Assembly (NCBI RefSeq): GCF_001421355.1 | Contig: NZ_LMKC01000002.1 | Location: forward strand, 307,720 to 371,719 | Source of the DNA: Sphingomonas sp. Leaf9 | Lineage (GTDB): Bacteria > Pseudomonadota > Alphaproteobacteria > Sphingomonadales > Sphingomonadaceae | DNA: 64,000 nucleotides | Direction: 5' to 3' | Part shown: in pieces, positions 7,081 through 14,695 of the stretch | How positions within the stretch are numbered: the stretch's first letter is position 1 | Layout of the letters: each line of letters starts with the position of its first letter | Notes under the pieces: model-generated | Told to the model about the DNA's origin: nothing | The model's input: only the letters and a program-made list of their open reading frames with translations | Database searches by the model: none | Program-made: the position numbers and the translations under genes

Positions 7081-9659
7081 TTCGGCAACTCCTGCGTGCC
7101 CCTGATGGTGAACGCGATTTCCTGACCGGGCGTGTCACCCGGCTGGCCGCCGCCCACGAACAGGCGATAGCTGCCCGGCCGCACCGCGCGGGTGCCGTCG
7201 AGCGCGACGGTGCTGAGCAGGCGCGGGTCGAGGGTGAAGGTCACGATCTTGCCCTGACCCGGCTTCAGCGCGACCCGCTGGAAGGCGACGAGGCTGTGGC
7301 GCAGCACGGGATCGTTCCATGCGCCGACCTTGTTTACGTCGGCGGGCGCGATCAGATAGGCTTGCGCGACCTCTTCACCGGCACGCTTGCCGGTGTTGGT
7401 GACGCGGGCGGTGACGGTCAGCGGCTGGCCGGCGGTCAGCGTCGTCGGTGCCTTCGCATCGCCATAGGCATAGCTTGTGTAGCTGAGGCCATGGCCGAAG
7501 CCCCACAGCGGCGTCCCGTCGAAATAGCGATAGGTGCGCCCCTTCATGTTGTAGTCGACGAAGGCGGGCAGGTCGCTGGTCTTGGCGTAGAAGGTCACCG
7601 GCAGGCGACCCGACGGATTGGTCGTGCCGTCGAGCAGATCGGCGATGGCGGTGCCGCCGACCTCGCCCGGATACCAGCCGGCGATGATCGCGTCGGCGTG
7701 TTGCTTCGCCCATTCCATCGCGACGGCACTGCCCGAAAGGAGAACGACGATGAGCGGCTTGCCGGATGCCTTGACCGCTTCGAGCAGTTGCTGCTGTGCG
7801 GCCGGCAGCGCGATGTCGGTGCGGTCGCCGCCGGAGAAGCCGGCGACTTCGAGGCGTAGCGCCTCGCCCTCGACGGCGGGGGAGAGGCCGACGAACGCCA
7901 CGACCGCATCGGCATTTTGCGCGGCGGCGACGGCCTGCGCCCGCTGCGGGTCGGCAGGGGCGATCCAGGTCAGGCGGATGCTGTCGTCGGTGCTGGCATG
8001 GGTGAGGTCGAGGCGGAAGGATTTGGGGCTGGCGTCGGCGAAGTCGAGTACTGCCTCCATCCGCTCCGACTTGCTGTCGTTGGCCGCTCCCTCGACGGCG
8101 GCGGTGCCGGTGGCGCTCAGCACGTCCTTGCCATCGACCCACAGCTTCACCGCGTCGCGGCCCGAACATTTGTCCCAGCAACGGTTGATGTCGATGCGCA
8201 GCGTGTAGCGGCCCGGCCCCGGCGGGGTCAGCGTGCCGGTCCAGCGGACGCCGTAGCGGTTCACGGGCAGGTTCGCCGCCGGGCTGGTGCGCGCCCAGTT
8301 GAAATCGATGATGCGGTCGGTGCGGGTGACGACGGGCGTGCCGGTCATCGCCGGATCGGCGAAGAACTCGGTCTTCAGCCCCGCGCCGAACGCGGTCTGG
8401 GGCACGGGCAGGGGGACGCCCTCTGCCAGCGTCGCCCCTTGCGCATAGGTCACGGCGAAGCGGTTGGTGAGCCCTTTCAGCGGGGTTACCGGGTCGGCGG
8501 CGGTGCCGTTGTAGTTTGCCTCCAGCACGTCGAGGCTGTCGGCATTGGGGCCGACGACCGCGATCCGGGCACCGCGTTTCAGCGGTAGGACGCCGTTGTT
8601 CTGGAGCAGGACCAGCGACTTGGCGGCCGCCTCCAGCGCGAGTGCGCGGTTGGCGGGGGTGTGGAGTGCGGTGGCGGGGATCGTGTCCCAGCGGCTCTTT
8701 GCGCCGAACGCGTCGCCCAGCCGCTTGCGCGCTTCGAAGGTGCGGGTGAGTGCGCGGTCGACCACGGCCTGCGTCGTCAGGCCGCGTTCCAGCGCGCGGG
8801 GCAGCGCGGCGTAGGCCGAGCCGCAATTGAGGTCCATGCCGGCATTGATCGCCGCAGCGGAGCCAGCGGCGTTGTCGAGCGCATAGCGCTGATAATGCGC
8901 GATGTTGCCGATCGCGTCGCAGTCGGACACGACCAGCCCGTTCCAGCCCCAGTCGCGGCGGATGCGGTCGTTCAGGAGCCAGCCGGCGGCACACACCGGC
9001 ACGCCGTGAACGCCGTTATAGGCGCACATTACGGACTGGGCCTTCCCCTCGGTCAGTGCGCGGCGGAAGGCGGGGAGGTAGGTCGCCTCCATGTCATAGG
9101 GCGCGGTCTGCACGCTGAACGCGTCGCGGCCCGCCTCCGGCCCGCTATGCGCGACCAGATGCTTGGGCGTGGCAATGACGCGGGGTTGCAGCGGGTCCGG
9201 CCCTTGCAGGCCACGCACATAGCCGACCGCCAGCGCGCCGGTTAGCACCGGGTCCTCGCCATAGGTTTCCATGCCCCGGCCCCAGCGCGGATCGCGGAAG
9301 ATGTTGATGTTGGGCGACCAGATGGTCAGCCCCTCATAGCGCCGCCGGTTCTTGCCCGGCAGCGCATTGTATTTGGCGCGCGCCTCGGTCGAGACGACGG
9401 TGCCGATCCGCTCCATCAGCGGCGCGTCCCATGTCGCCGCCAGCCCGATCGCCTGCGGAAAGACGGTGGCGACGCCGTTGCGGGCCAGACCGTGCAGCGC
9501 CTCGTTCCAATAATCGTAGGCGGGAAGGACGTCGCCCTGCGCCGGGGCGGTGCTTTGCAGCTGTGCCGCCTTTTCCGCCGGGGTCATCGCCGCGATGGTC
9601 GCGGCGATCTGCGGGTCGGGTTCCGCTGCACCGGCGAGGAGGGCGAGGAGGATGCTCAC
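7077..9659 (-). CDS. GH3 beta-xylosidase/beta-glucosidase-type enzyme with PA14 insert
   Basis: 860 aa. The GTG at 9659 overlaps the upstream TGA (GTGA). A short hydrophobic leader (SILLALLAGAAE) may be a signal. The GH3 N-domain shows RWGRGMETYGEDP (125-137), KHLVAHSGPEAGRD (166-179) and GLVVSDCDAI (241-250), where Asp246 is the expected nucleophile; SDC-x-AI is the form seen in the xylosidase/arabinosidase-type branch rather than the NagZ branch. A PA14 domain is inserted in the C-terminal sandwich (about 426-567), followed by a fibronectin-III-like tail (VGGGQPGD near the end). In a locus with GH20, GH92, GH2 and GH29, the most economical role is removal of the beta-1,2-xylose of plant N-glycans, but beta-glucosidase activity is possible. 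Confidence 0.88.
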   Translation of the reverse strand: MSILLALLAGAAEPDPQIAATIAAMTPAEKAAQLQSTAPAQGDVLPAYDYWNEALHGLARNGVATVFPQAIGLAATWDAPLMERIGTVVSTEARAKYNALPGKNRRRYEGLTIWSPNINIFRDPRWGRGMETYGEDPVLTGALAVGYVRGLQGPDPLQPRVIATPKHLVAHSGPEAGRDAFSVQTAPYDMEATYLPAFRRALTEGKAQSVMCAYNGVHGVPVCAAGWLLNDRIRRDWGWNGLVVSDCDAIGNIAHYQRYALDNAAGSAAAINAGMDLNCGSAYAALPRALERGLTTQAVVDRALTRTFEARKRLGDAFGAKSRWDTIPATALHTPANRALALEAAAKSLVLLQNNGVLPLKRGARIAVVGPNADSLDVLEANYNGTAADPVTPLKGLTNRFAVTYAQGATLAEGVPLPVPQTAFGAGLKTEFFADPAMTGTPVVTRTDRIIDFNWARTSPAANLPVNRYGVRWTGTLTPPGPGRYTLRIDINRCWDKCSGRDAVKLWVDGKDVLSATGTAAVEGAANDSKSERMEAVLDFADASPKSFRLDLTHASTDDSIRLTWIAPADPQRAQAVAAAQNADAVVAFVGLSPAVEGEALRLEVAGFSGGDRTDIALPAAQQQLLEAVKASGKPLIVVLLSGSAVAMEWAKQHADAIIAGWYPGEVGGTAIADLLDGTTNPSGRLPVTFYAKTSDLPAFVDYNMKGRTYRYFDGTPLWGFGHGLSYTSYAYGDAKAPTTLTAGQPLTVTARVTNTGKRAGEEVAQAYLIAPADVNKVGAWNDPVLRHSLVAFQRVALKPGQGKIVTFTLDPRLLSTVALDGTRAVRPGSYRLFVGGGQPGDTPGQEIAFTIRGTQELPK

Positions 9660-12271
9660 TTGGCGGCCCCCAGCGTTTGCAGGCGCAGTGCCTTCTTCAG
9701 CGCACCGGCCGATGCCTTGCCCTCGATCGTTACCGTGACGCTTTCGCCCGGCAGCAGGTCGAGGAAGTTGTCCGACGCCTGCACGTCCAAGGTGCCGAAG
9801 CCGATCCACAGCGCACGGGCCAGGCGCTGCGTGGTGATGGTCAGTGCCGGCTTGCCTTCGACCGTCGACCAGCGGGTGGTGAGGCCCGGATCGGGCAGCG
9901 TCATCGTCTTTTCCGGCAGTGCCGTCACCAGCGCACGCGACGCCACCGCGCCGTCGACGACCAGTTCGACCACGGTCACGCTGCGCTTCGGATCGGCGCC
10001 CTTGAACAGGTCGGCATCGGTCAGCGTCGCGACCTTGGTCGCGGACAGCGCGGGCAGCTGGATCGCGGCTTCATGCGCCATGGTCACCTTGCCATCGACG
10101 TCCATCGTCCGCATCCGCCACAGGGCAGTGACCGGCACGGTGCGGTCGGAGATCAGGGTGATGTCGGTCGGCCCGTCCGCCTTGCGCGCGGCGGAGACGG
10201 CGAGCGGGGCGTAGAAGCGGCGGGCGGCGAAGTGCAGCGCCTTCCACCGACCATAATAGTCGATGCTCGACCACGACGCGCCGGGCCACACATCGTTCAA
10301 CTGCCAGTAGAGCGAGCCGCTGGTGACCGGGCGGCAGGCGCGGTGGTGCAGTGCGCCGAGCTGGATGCCGTCGGCCTGCATGACCTGCGACAGATACACG
10401 AAGTCGGCGAAATCGCGCGGCTCGCGGTAGCGCAGGCGGATATAGTCGAGCAGACGCTGTTGCCCGGCACCCTTCAGGAATTTCTGGTGCGCGGTCATCA
10501 CCGGGGAATCGACGGCATAGTCGGCTGGTTTCGCGAATTTCGCGAGGGTCGCCATGTCGGGCATCGCCTGCAGCCCATATTCCGACATGAAGCGCGGGCA
10601 GCTGTCGAGATAGGCGGTGGCGGGCTTCTTGCCGCCCCACACGTCCCAGTAATGGCGGTCGCCATTGCCGTCCTGATCGGGCTTGCCCTCGTAATTGGCG
10701 CTGGGCGATCCGGGCCAATAGGGCACGTCGGCGTCGCGCCGTTCGGCGGCATCGCGCAGTACCCGGTCGAACAGGATCGCCATGCCGACCCCGATACGCT
10801 CCTGCTCATCGGCACCGACGCGCTTCTTGAAGGCGGTGCGGTCGCTCCAGCCCTCCCAGCCCGACAGCACTTCGTTATTGCCCGACCACAGCACGATCGA
10901 GGGATGCGCCTGCACCCGGTCGACCTGTTCCTCGGCCTCGATCTTGACCGTTTCGCGATAATCGGGGTCATAGGGGGTGATCGCGCCACCGAACATGAAG
11001 TCGGACCAGATCATCAGGCCCAGCCGGTCGGCGGTGTCGAAGAAGCTGTCGGGCAGGTACATGCCGCCGCCCCAGATGCGGATCATGTTCATGTTTGCCG
11101 CCTGCGCGTCGCCCATGATCTTTGCCATATACGCGTTGGTGACGCGCGGGCCGAAGCTGTCGAACGGGATCAGGTTCGCGCCCTTGGCGAACACCGGAAT
11201 CCCGTTGATCCGGAACAGGAAGCCGCGACCGATCGCGTCCTTGGTCCGGACCAGTTCGACGGTGCGGACGCCGGTGACACGCTGCTGCGTATCGACCAGT
11301 TCGCCGCCCAGCCGGGTTTCGGTCGCGACGGTGTAGAGCGGCTGCTCGCCATAGCCGGCGGGGTACCAGAGCTGCGGATTGGCGATGGCGACCGGCACGC
11401 TCACCCGGTTTTCGCCGGCCGTGACCGCGACGGTGCGGGTGGCGCGGACCTTGGTCCCGTCGGGCGAAGTGACGATCGCGTCGACCTGCACCGTCGCGGC
11501 GCGATCGGCGATCAGGGTGACGTCGGCGGACAGGCGCGCCTCGGCCGGGGTCACCGCCTCCTGCTGCACCCGCAGCGTATCGATGCGCACTTCATCCCAC
11601 GCATCGACCTTCACCGCACCATTGGGGCCGACATTGAGGATGCGGGGACCCCAGTCCCAGCCGTAATGGTATTTGGGCTTACGGATATAGGGCGAGGTCT
11701 GCCGCGCTTCCGGCTCGTCGCCCGCGGTCGAATCATATTCGCCGGGCAGCGGGTTTTCGAGTTTCGCGACCATCGGCTTCAGCACGCCCAAGGGCGATTT
11801 GAAGGCGATACGAATCTCGTTCGCGCCGGCCTTCAGCAGCGGCTTGGCATCCGCGCGCCAGCGGCGGTGCGCATTGTCGGCGGCGAGCAGCTTCTGGCCG
11901 TTGACGAACACCTCGGCAAAGGTGTCCAGCCCGTCGAACACCAGGTCGACATGCCCGCGCGCGAGCAGGGCGGGGGAGGCGTTCAGCGTGCCCTTATATT
12001 CCCAGTCGCTGCGCCCGACCCACTGGATGGTCGCTTCATTGAGGCCGATGAACGGATCGGGCGTCACCTTGGCCGCGATCAGGTCGGTCTGGACCGTGCC
12101 CGGCACCTTGGCGGGCAACCAGCGCGCGGCCTTGGGATGGTCCTTCGCCGCCGTGTCACCGGGGGCGAGCCGTACTTGCCACCCCTTGTCGAGGGTCACC
12201 GTCTCGCGCGGCGCGGCCCACAGGGCGGCTGGAGCGGCGGCGAGGAGCAGGAACAGGGCAGGCTTCTTCAC
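9656..12271 (-). CDS. GH2 beta-mannosidase, periplasmic
   Basis: 871 aa. Releases terminal beta-mannose, for instance the beta-1,4-Man of the N-glycan core. The Sec signal KKPALFLLLAAAPAALWA ends near residue 20. A jelly-roll sugar-binding domain with the beta-mannosidase motif VPGTVQTDL leads, then an immunoglobulin-like domain, then the barrel with IVLWSGNNE (acid/base Glu467) and FMSEYGLQ (nucleophile Glu564). Length matches the family (about 850-900). The start is a GTG at 12271 overlapping the GH20 stop (GTGA). NNE and SEYG together separate it from beta-galactosidases and beta-glucuronidases of GH2. No oddities in composition. Confidence 0.92.
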   Translation of the reverse strand: MKKPALFLLLAAAPAALWAAPRETVTLDKGWQVRLAPGDTAAKDHPKAARWLPAKVPGTVQTDLIAAKVTPDPFIGLNEATIQWVGRSDWEYKGTLNASPALLARGHVDLVFDGLDTFAEVFVNGQKLLAADNAHRRWRADAKPLLKAGANEIRIAFKSPLGVLKPMVAKLENPLPGEYDSTAGDEPEARQTSPYIRKPKYHYGWDWGPRILNVGPNGAVKVDAWDEVRIDTLRVQQEAVTPAEARLSADVTLIADRAATVQVDAIVTSPDGTKVRATRTVAVTAGENRVSVPVAIANPQLWYPAGYGEQPLYTVATETRLGGELVDTQQRVTGVRTVELVRTKDAIGRGFLFRINGIPVFAKGANLIPFDSFGPRVTNAYMAKIMGDAQAANMNMIRIWGGGMYLPDSFFDTADRLGLMIWSDFMFGGAITPYDPDYRETVKIEAEEQVDRVQAHPSIVLWSGNNEVLSGWEGWSDRTAFKKRVGADEQERIGVGMAILFDRVLRDAAERRDADVPYWPGSPSANYEGKPDQDGNGDRHYWDVWGGKKPATAYLDSCPRFMSEYGLQAMPDMATLAKFAKPADYAVDSPVMTAHQKFLKGAGQQRLLDYIRLRYREPRDFADFVYLSQVMQADGIQLGALHHRACRPVTSGSLYWQLNDVWPGASWSSIDYYGRWKALHFAARRFYAPLAVSAARKADGPTDITLISDRTVPVTALWRMRTMDVDGKVTMAHEAAIQLPALSATKVATLTDADLFKGADPKRSVTVVELVVDGAVASRALVTALPEKTMTLPDPGLTTRWSTVEGKPALTITTQRLARALWIGFGTLDVQASDNFLDLLPGESVTVTIEGKASAGALKKALRLQTLGAAK

Positions 12272-14556
12272 TTCGCGTCTTCCAGTTGCAGCGTGTCGAC
12301 GGTGTAGAACGGGTCGGATAGCGGGGAGGTGAATTGCAGGCAGACGTCCGCATCGCCCGGCTGCTTCGCGAACGTTCCCTTGAACGTGAACCGGTTGGGC
12401 GCGGTGTTCGGATCGGGCAGCGGAAAGGTCGCGGCGATCGTGCCGTCACAGCCACCGGTGCGCATCACCAGCTCGCCATGCTGCGTCACCGCGAAATGCT
12501 CGCGCAGCGCGGTGTAGTCGTGCGCCAAGCCGTAATGGCGCGGCAGGCGGGCGACGGTCACCGTGAACGCCTGCGCGACGTCCAATGGCATTTTCGGCGC
12601 CTGGGTGCAGGTGTCGAAGATGTTGACGTTGTACGCCGGGGCATCGCCCGACTGGCCCGACACCAGTGGCACGCGCAGCCCCAGCGCGCCCTTGGGACAG
12701 GCCACCATGTCCGCCGTGCCGGTCGCGCGTAGCAGCGCCGGGCGGCTCGCGTCGAACGCGCGCGGTTTGGCGAGGGCATGGCCGTCCTTCGCAAAAGCGG
12801 CGGCGGTGATCGTCTGCCCCGGCTTCAGCGCGATCGGCGCGGCATAGCTGCGCGACCGGGCGGTCGGCTGGCTGCCGTCGGTGGTGTAGCGGATCGTGCC
12901 CGCGCCGGTCTGGGTGGTCAACGCCAGCTTGGGCGACCTGCCACGCAGCACGTCGCCCTTGGAACCGTCGAGCGCATAGGTGACCGCGAACGCCGCGTCG
13001 GCCGCCGCGATCCCCTGTCGTTCATAGCGCAGCATCTGCGGCTGGAGGCGGTCGACGAACCCCTTCCAGTCGCGCTTGTCGCGCGGGCTCCACGTGAATT
13101 CGGCGATGGCGGACAGGCGCGGGAAGGTCGCGTGCTCCTTCTGCTTCGCGGTCGCCAGATATTCGGACCATGCATTGCCCTGCGCGCCCAGCACATGCGC
13201 GGCGGCCTCCGCCGTCACGCCGGGGCGGACGGGTTCATAGCCATAGACCATCTCCAGCGTCTGCAGTCCGATGCGGCCGGGCGGTTCGTCGCCGGCGGTC
13301 GACTGAATATTGTCGAGATACAGGTTGGGGGCGGGCGACATGACGACGTCATGGCCCTTGTTCGCCGCCTCGACCGCGCCTGCCTCGCCGCGCCATGACA
13401 TGACGGTCGCGCTGGTCGGGACGTCGCCTTCGAGGATTTCGTCCCAGCCGATCAGGCGGCGGCCCTTGCTCGCCAGATGCTTGCCAAGTTCGGAGATCAT
13501 CCAGCCCTGCATCTGGTTCTCGGTCTTGAGGCCCAGCGCCTCCATCTGCGCCTGCACCTCGGGCGAGCGCTGCCACTGGTCCTTCACCGCCTCGTCGCCG
13601 CCGACATGGATGAACTGGCCGGGGAAGATGTCGATCAGCTCGTCCAGCACGTTCTTGATGAAGGTCATGCTGCGGGGCGAGGGCGAGAAGAGCCACGGAT
13701 TGACCCCCCAGTCATGGCCGACCGGCGGCCGGTCGCCGAGCACGCCGACCTCCTCCGGATAGGCCGCGACCGCCGCCTGCGCATGGCCGGGCATGTCGAT
13801 TTCGGGTACGATGGTGATGCCGCGTTCCGCCGCATAGGCGACCAGCTTGCGCAGTTCGTCCTGCGTATAGAAGCCGCCGACCTTCGGCCCCGGAGCGCCG
13901 CCGGCGACCGGAGGCTCGCGGAAGCCGCCGATCTCGGTCAGCTTCGGGTAGCGCTTGATCTCGACGCGCCATCCTTGGTCATCCGACAGGTGCATGTGCA
14001 GCGTGTTCAGCTTCTGCGCGGCCATGGTGTCGATGACCGGATAGAGCGTGTCGATCGGCTGGAACGAGCGGGTGACGTCGACCATCAGCCCGCGCCAGCG
14101 GAAGCGGGGCGCGTCGTCGATAGTCGTCGCAGCGACGCGCACCGGCTTGCCGAACGCGGTGTCGGGGCTGAGCAGCTGCGCCAGCGTCATCGCGCCCCAG
14201 ATCAGGCCGCGGTCGCCACTGGCGGCGATGGTGATGCCTTGGGAAGTGACCGTCAGGCGGTACGCTTCGTCGCCGGTGATCGCAGCATCGCGCACGAAAC
14301 GGATGTTGCCCGTAGCGCCGGGCGTCAGGGTCAGCCCGCGATCGACCTTCACCCGGTCGGCCAGCAGGCGCGCGGCGGTCGCGGCGCCCTTGTCCGCCGC
14401 GGGCGCGACGATGCCGGCCCCGTTCGCGATGGTGATCGATCCGCTGGCCGGGGTCATCCGTGCGGGCAGGGGGAGGAGCGGGGCGGTCTGTGCCGCTGCC
14501 GGGGCAACGATCGCGGTGGCGGCGGCGAGGGCGGCCCAGGTCAGACGATGCTTCAC
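12268..14556 (-). CDS. GH20 beta-N-acetylhexosaminidase, first gene of the glycosidase operon
   Basis: 762 aa. Removes non-reducing beta-GlcNAc/GalNAc by substrate-assisted catalysis. Signal peptide HRLTWAALAAATAIVAPAAAQ. The GH20b domain spans about 25-150, and the barrel carries HLSDDQGWR (189-197), PEIDMPGH and HVGGDEAVKDQW with the catalytic pair Asp321-Glu322. A C-terminal chitobiase/FN3-like segment (GTIRYTTDGSQPT) follows, and a final sandwich beyond it is longer than in minimal GH20s. The start is a GTG at 14556 preceded by AAGGGGAG with 6 nt spacing. It heads the six-gene chain and would expose mannose residues and feed GlcNAc to the nearby PTS. The perfect palindrome just upstream may be an operator. 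Confidence 0.94.
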   Translation of the reverse strand: MKHRLTWAALAAATAIVAPAAAQTAPLLPLPARMTPASGSITIANGAGIVAPAADKGAATAARLLADRVKVDRGLTLTPGATGNIRFVRDAAITGDEAYRLTVTSQGITIAASGDRGLIWGAMTLAQLLSPDTAFGKPVRVAATTIDDAPRFRWRGLMVDVTRSFQPIDTLYPVIDTMAAQKLNTLHMHLSDDQGWRVEIKRYPKLTEIGGFREPPVAGGAPGPKVGGFYTQDELRKLVAYAAERGITIVPEIDMPGHAQAAVAAYPEEVGVLGDRPPVGHDWGVNPWLFSPSPRSMTFIKNVLDELIDIFPGQFIHVGGDEAVKDQWQRSPEVQAQMEALGLKTENQMQGWMISELGKHLASKGRRLIGWDEILEGDVPTSATVMSWRGEAGAVEAANKGHDVVMSPAPNLYLDNIQSTAGDEPPGRIGLQTLEMVYGYEPVRPGVTAEAAAHVLGAQGNAWSEYLATAKQKEHATFPRLSAIAEFTWSPRDKRDWKGFVDRLQPQMLRYERQGIAAADAAFAVTYALDGSKGDVLRGRSPKLALTTQTGAGTIRYTTDGSQPTARSRSYAAPIALKPGQTITAAAFAKDGHALAKPRAFDASRPALLRATGTADMVACPKGALGLRVPLVSGQSGDAPAYNVNIFDTCTQAPKMPLDVAQAFTVTVARLPRHYGLAHDYTALREHFAVTQHGELVMRTGGCDGTIAATFPLPDPNTAPNRFTFKGTFAKQPGDADVCLQFTSPLSDPFYTVDTLQLEDAK

Positions 14557-14577
14557 GCGATACTCCCCTTGGATGGC

Positions 14578-14592
14578 CGGTCGATTCGACCG
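14578..14592. promoter_or_regulatory. 15-bp perfect palindrome in front of the glycosidase operon
   Basis: CGGTCGATTCGACCG reads symmetrically around T14585 and lies 22-36 nt upstream of the GH20 start, between the receptor's terminator and the operon. The location suits an operator or a promoter-proximal site. Similar symmetrical words occur by chance in GC-rich DNA, so this is a candidate only. Confidence 0.35.
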
Positions 14593-14618
14593 TACCGAAA
14601 CGTCTAGCGGCCCGAACG

Positions 14619-14647
14619 AAAAAAGGCCCCGGCAAAGCCGGGGCCTT
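14619..14647 (-). terminator. Intrinsic terminator of the TonB-dependent receptor gene
   Basis: An 11-bp stem (AAGGCCCCGGC at 14623-14633, its complement at 14637-14647), 3-nt loop, and on the minus strand six consecutive T (14624-14619). It lies about 50 nt past the receptor stop and before GH20, so receptor and enzymes have separate or only partly coupled transcription. Confidence 0.85.
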
Positions 14648-14695
14648 CGGATGAAACGGGGGGCACGGGCCGCACCCCCCGGATCACCGGCCCCG

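Noticed and set aside
9431..12307. Open frame of 958 codons antisense to GH3 and GH2
   Set aside because: Mirrors codon positions of two clear glycosidases with intact catalytic motifs; no domain visible.
531..14556. GH125, GH18 or GH85 enzyme completing N-glycan breakdown
   Set aside because: I looked for such families among the operon products and saw none; the unknown protein is the only candidate for the missing steps.
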